Source: Magnetaquicoccus sp039908525 (lineage in GTDB: Bacteria > Pseudomonadota > Magnetococcia > Magnetococcales > Magnetaquicoccaceae). From it: a DNA stretch of 64,000 nt. Location of the stretch: the NCBI GenBank assembly GCA_039908525.1, contig JAMOAY010000006.1, positions 1-64,000 on the forward strand, given 5' to 3'. The stretch's first letter is position 1; every line of letters begins with the position of its first letter. A model generated the notes under the pieces. It was not told where the DNA came from. It was given only the letters and a program-made list of their open reading frames with translations, and made no database searches. This document shows, in pieces, positions 61,118 through 64,000 of this stretch. The position numbers were made by a program, and so were the translations under genes.

Positions 61118-62746
61118 ATGGCCAAGTTTGTGTTCGTGACAGGTGGGGTGGTTTCATCCCTGGGCAAAGGGCTGGCGGCCGCCTCGCTGGGTTGTCTGCT
61201 GCAGGCGCGTGGCAAACGGGTCACCATCCAGAAGCTGGATCCCTATATCAACGTGGATCCCGGCACCATGAGTCCGTTCCAGCATGGAGAGGTGTTCGTC
61301 ACCGACGACGGTGCAGAGACCGACCTGGATCTGGGCCATTACGAGCGGTTTCTCGACATTCCCATGAGCCGGAGCAACAATTTCACCACCGGGCGCATCT
61401 ACCAGCGGGTGATCCGCAAGGAGCGGCGGGGCGACTATCTGGGCTCCACGGTGCAGGTCATTCCCCACATCACCGATGCCATCAAGGAGGCCATTCTCAG
61501 CGTGGCCACCGATGTGCAGATTGCCATCGTCGAGGTGGGCGGCACGGTGGGTGATATCGAATCCTTGCCCTTCCTGGAGGCGATTCGTCAACTGCGCAAC
61601 GATCTGGGGCGGGAGAACACCCTGTTCATGCATCTCACCCTGCTGCCCTACATCCCCACGGCGGAGGAGTTGAAGACCAAACCGACCCAGCACTCGGTCA
61701 AGGAGTTGCTGGCCATCGGCATCCAGCCCGACATCCTGATCGTCCGCAGCGATCGGGAGGTGCCCATCGGAGTGCGCAAAAAAATCGCCCTGTTTTGCAA
61801 TGTTGATCCCGACGCCGTCATCTCCTGCCAGGATCAGGATACCATCTACAAGGTTCCGTTTGCCCTCTATCTGGAAGGGCTTTCACGCAAGGTGCTCAGC
61901 CATTTGAACCTTCATGCGGAAGAACCGCAGATGGAAGATTGGGAGGCCGTGCTGGAAAAGACGGTCAACCCGGCGCATCGGGTGACCATCGGTATCGTCG
62001 GCAAGTATGTGGATCTGAAAGACGCCTACAAATCGCTGATCGAGGCACTGGCCCACGGTGGCATTGCCCACAACAGCCGGGTGGCCCTGCGTTGGGTGGA
62101 TGCGGAACAGCTGGATAAAGAAGACCCAGCCGTCCTGCTGGGCGGTGTGGATGGCATTCTGGTACCGGGTGGATTCGGGGAGCGGGGTTCCCTGGGCAAA
62201 CTGGCGGCCATTCGTTATGCCCGGGAACAGAGAATCCCCTTCTTCGGCATCTGTCTGGGGATGCAGATGGCGGTGGTGGAGTTTGCCCGGCACCGGCTGC
62301 AATTGCACCAGGCCAACTCCACGGAGTTTGATCCCAACACCACCGCGCCGGTGGTGGCCCTGTTGACCGAATGGATGGATGGAGAGCAGTTGCAGCGGCG
62401 CGACCAGAGGGCAGACAAGGGGGGCACCATGCGGCTGGGCGCCTATCCCTGCCACCTGCAACCCGGCAGCCTGGCGGCCAGAGTATACGGCACCACCACC
62501 ATTTCCGAACGCCATCGTCACCGCTATGAGTTCAACAACACCTACCGCACCGCGTTGGCCGAGGCGGGCATGGTCTTTTCCGGCAGCAGCCCGGACGGAG
62601 CGTTGGTGGAGATCATCGAACTGGCCGATCATCCCTTCTTTATCGCCTGTCAGTTTCATCCCGAGTTCAAATCACGTCCCAGAAAACCGCATCCCCTGTT
62701 TGCGGCCTTTGTCGGGGCGGCGCTGACAGGTCGGAGGGGCGCGTGA
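61118..62746 (+). CDS. pyrG: CTP synthase
   Basis: A 542-residue enzyme making CTP from UTP, ATP and glutamine. Start KFVFVTGGVVSSLGKG, then the synthase domain with QKLDPYIN, and the glutamine amidotransferase domain with GICLGMQ (catalytic Cys) and a late His-Pro-Glu triad in FHPEFKSRP. The ATG at 61118 follows AAGGGATATGGA; the frame continues upstream. Its stop overlaps kdsA (GTGA), the common pyrG-kdsA order in proteobacteria. Constitutive. Confidence 0.98.
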   Translation: MAKFVFVTGGVVSSLGKGLAAASLGCLLQARGKRVTIQKLDPYINVDPGTMSPFQHGEVFVTDDGAETDLDLGHYERFLDIPMSRSNNFTTGRIYQRVIRKERRGDYLGSTVQVIPHITDAIKEAILSVATDVQIAIVEVGGTVGDIESLPFLEAIRQLRNDLGRENTLFMHLTLLPYIPTAEELKTKPTQHSVKELLAIGIQPDILIVRSDREVPIGVRKKIALFCNVDPDAVISCQDQDTIYKVPFALYLEGLSRKVLSHLNLHAEEPQMEDWEAVLEKTVNPAHRVTIGIVGKYVDLKDAYKSLIEALAHGGIAHNSRVALRWVDAEQLDKEDPAVLLGGVDGILVPGGFGERGSLGKLAAIRYAREQRIPFFGICLGMQMAVVEFARHRLQLHQANSTEFDPNTTAPVVALLTEWMDGEQLQRRDQRADKGGTMRLGAYPCHLQPGSLAARVYGTTTISERHRHRYEFNNTYRTALAEAGMVFSGSSPDGALVEIIELADHPFFIACQFHPEFKSRPRKPHPLFAAFVGAALTGRRGA

Positions 62747-63615
62747 ACCAGGCACCTTCTGCCGAACTCTCCCACCCGCCACGGCGGGTCCAGGTCGGCC
62801 CGGTCACCTTTGCCAACGACCTGCCGCTGGCGCTGATCGCCGGCCCCTGTGTGCTGGAGGGTGACAATTTCCAGCAAGGGCTGGAGTTTGCATTGCGGAC
62901 TGCCGAAGCGATCAAAAAGATGGCCGATCAGGCGGGGGTGGCCCTGGTCTACAAGAGCTCCTTTGACAAAGCCAATCGCAGCGCGTTGGGCAGTTATCGG
63001 GGACCTGGACTGGAGGTGGGACTGGCCATTCTGGAGCGGGTCAAGCAGGAGGTGGGCGTACCGGTGGTGACGGATGTGCACGATGCCGTCCAGGCACAGG
63101 CAGCGGCTGCGGTGGTGGATCTCCTGCAGACACCCGCCTTTTTGTGTCGGCAGACCGATTTCATTCAGGCGGTTGCCCGCCAGGGACGCCCGGTCAACAT
63201 CAAAAAAGGCCAGTTTCTGGCGCCGGAGGGGATGGCCCGGGTGGCGGACAAGGCCGTGGCGGTGGGCAACGAGAACATCATGCTGTGTGAACGCGGCTTT
63301 GCCTTCGGCTACGGCAATCTGGTGGTGGACATGCGCAGTCTGGTGATCATGGCCGAGAGTGGTTTTCCGGTCGTATTTGATGCAACCCATTCCGTGCAGT
63401 TGCCGGGTGGATTGGGCCATGCGTCGGGGGGGGAGCGGGCATGGGTGGCGCCATTGGCGCGTGGGGCGGTTGCAGTCGGGGTGGCGGGCATCTTTCTGGA
63501 GACCCACCCGGACCCGGACCATGCCCCGTGCGATGGCCCCAACATGGTGCCCTTTGCCCAATTGGCAGATCTTCTGCTCGCTTTACGAAGACTGGATGAG
63601 GTGCACAAAAGATGA
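62743..63615 (+). CDS. kdsA: 3-deoxy-D-manno-octulosonate-8-phosphate synthase
   Basis: A 290-residue aldolase that condenses arabinose-5-phosphate and phosphoenolpyruvate for Kdo, the core sugar of lipopolysaccharide. Signatures: IAGPCVLEG, YKSSFDKANR, VTDVHD, and VFDATHSVQ, typical of KdsA. It starts with a GTG that overlaps the pyrG stop; GGAGGG is upstream. Presence of kdsA shows a lipopolysaccharide-bearing, Gram-negative host. Normally eno follows; here gcvT does. Confidence 0.97.
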   Translation: MNQAPSAELSHPPRRVQVGPVTFANDLPLALIAGPCVLEGDNFQQGLEFALRTAEAIKKMADQAGVALVYKSSFDKANRSALGSYRGPGLEVGLAILERVKQEVGVPVVTDVHDAVQAQAAAAVVDLLQTPAFLCRQTDFIQAVARQGRPVNIKKGQFLAPEGMARVADKAVAVGNENIMLCERGFAFGYGNLVVDMRSLVIMAESGFPVVFDATHSVQLPGGLGHASGGERAWVAPLARGAVAVGVAGIFLETHPDPDHAPCDGPNMVPFAQLADLLLALRRLDEVHKR

Positions 63616-64000
63616 AAAGAACCCCGTTGTTTGACCAGCATGTCGCCATGGGGGGTAAAATGGTGGACTTTGCCGGCTGGGAGATGCCGCTCCACTATGG
63701 CTCCCAGCTGCGGGAACATGCCGCCGTGCGTCGGCATTGCGGCCTGTTTGACGTTTCCCATATGGGGGTCATCGATCTGAGCGGGGCGCGGGTGGAAAAA
63801 CTGCTGCGCTTTCTGTTGAGCAACGATGTGGCCCGCATTCCGCAGCCCGGCCAGGCCCAGTATGGGCTGATGTTGAACAACCAGGGCGGGGTATCCGACG
63901 ATCTTATAGCCTATCGCATTGACAACGAACATTTTTTCCTGGTGGTCAATGCCGCCAACCGGGAGAAGGCATTGACCTGGATCCGGGTGCATGCCGCCTC
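63612..64000 (+). CDS. gcvT: Glycine cleavage T protein (aminomethyltransferase), truncated by window end
   Basis: The first 129 residues are present, to the end of the window. They match GcvT: TPLFDQHVAMGGKMVDFAGWEMPLHYG, then GLFDVSHMG and the folate-contact stretch with NAANREK. It transfers the methylene group to tetrahydrofolate in glycine cleavage. It starts within the kdsA stop (ATGA). gcvH and gcvP are probably beyond the right edge. Confidence 0.95.
   Translation, partial: MKRTPLFDQHVAMGGKMVDFAGWEMPLHYGSQLREHAAVRRHCGLFDVSHMGVIDLSGARVEKLLRFLLSNDVARIPQPGQAQYGLMLNNQGGVSDDLIAYRIDNEHFFLVVNAANREKALTWIRVHAA

Overview
The window is about 60% GC, gene-dense proteobacterial chromosome carrying a chemolithotrophic sulfur-oxidation signature: dissimilatory sulfite reductase genes dsrA and dsrB followed by dsrL, whose product is typical of the oxidative (reverse) Dsr pathway. 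It also has an RpoE/RseA/RseC/Deg envelope-stress operon divergent from nadB, an outer-membrane LPS gene (kdsA), many multiheme cytochrome and Tat-exported redox proteins, and an exceptional density of hybrid histidine kinases. A Gram-negative sulfur oxidiser is a safe reading. A magnetococcus-like or gammaproteobacterial host is plausible, but the sequence alone does not prove it.

Layout. 239-8291 (minus): a PAS histidine kinase, an NtrC-type regulator and a membrane-anchored GAF protein, preceded by a 1327-residue protein that looks like a catalytically dead SF2 helicase carrying ten tandem helicase-associated (HA) repeats. 8446-13146 (minus): msrQ/msrP, then a class II aldolase/short-chain dehydrogenase fusion and an LsrF-type class I aldolase. 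13409-14562 (plus): a PHP phosphoesterase overlapping a small SWIM-like zinc protein. 14566-18410 (minus): a sigma factor, a zinc-finger membrane anti-sigma candidate and a secreted M48 protease with TPR-like repeats.

18525-36707 (minus) is the most striking region. Two parallel phosphorelay cassettes lie in tandem. Each begins with an exported protein (a DUF4399 protein in one, a PstS-like binding protein in the other), followed by a membrane hybrid kinase (HK-REC-REC-HPt), a soluble REC-first hybrid kinase with HPt, and a small REC-kinase with an HDxKxP-type H-box. Each then ends in a REC or REC-HK protein. Together they hold about 12 receiver domains, 7 kinase cores and 4 HPt domains, and no DNA-binding or cyclase output. 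Most junctions are start/stop overlaps.

36760-42167 (minus): dsrA-dsrB-dsrL followed by two unrecognised genes, without dsrEFH, dsrC or dsrMKJOP in view. Divergent from dsrA (42474-45719) are a 17-codon leader ORF, a small zinc-ribbon protein, a CbbQ/NorQ-type AAA+ ATPase and a CbbO/NorD-type VWA protein. 45733-47378 (minus) is an SMC/ABC-like ATPase plus a TOPRIM-like protein, resembling two-gene anti-phage modules, downstream of nadB. 49188-52599 (plus): rpoE, an rseA-like gene, rseC, a deg-family protease gene and rpsU. 52657-59855 (plus): a CoA-transferase/GNAT fusion, then a five-gene redox operon of pentaheme and tetraheme cytochromes, a four-cluster Fe-S protein, an NrfD membrane protein and a Tat-exported PhoD. 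The right end has hemC (minus), then pyrG, kdsA and a truncated gcvT (plus).

Four GC-rich multi-hairpin elements of one family (10047, 17429, 37491, 59906) each sit just downstream of a stop codon. No tRNA, rRNA, CRISPR array, transposase or prophage gene was recognised.
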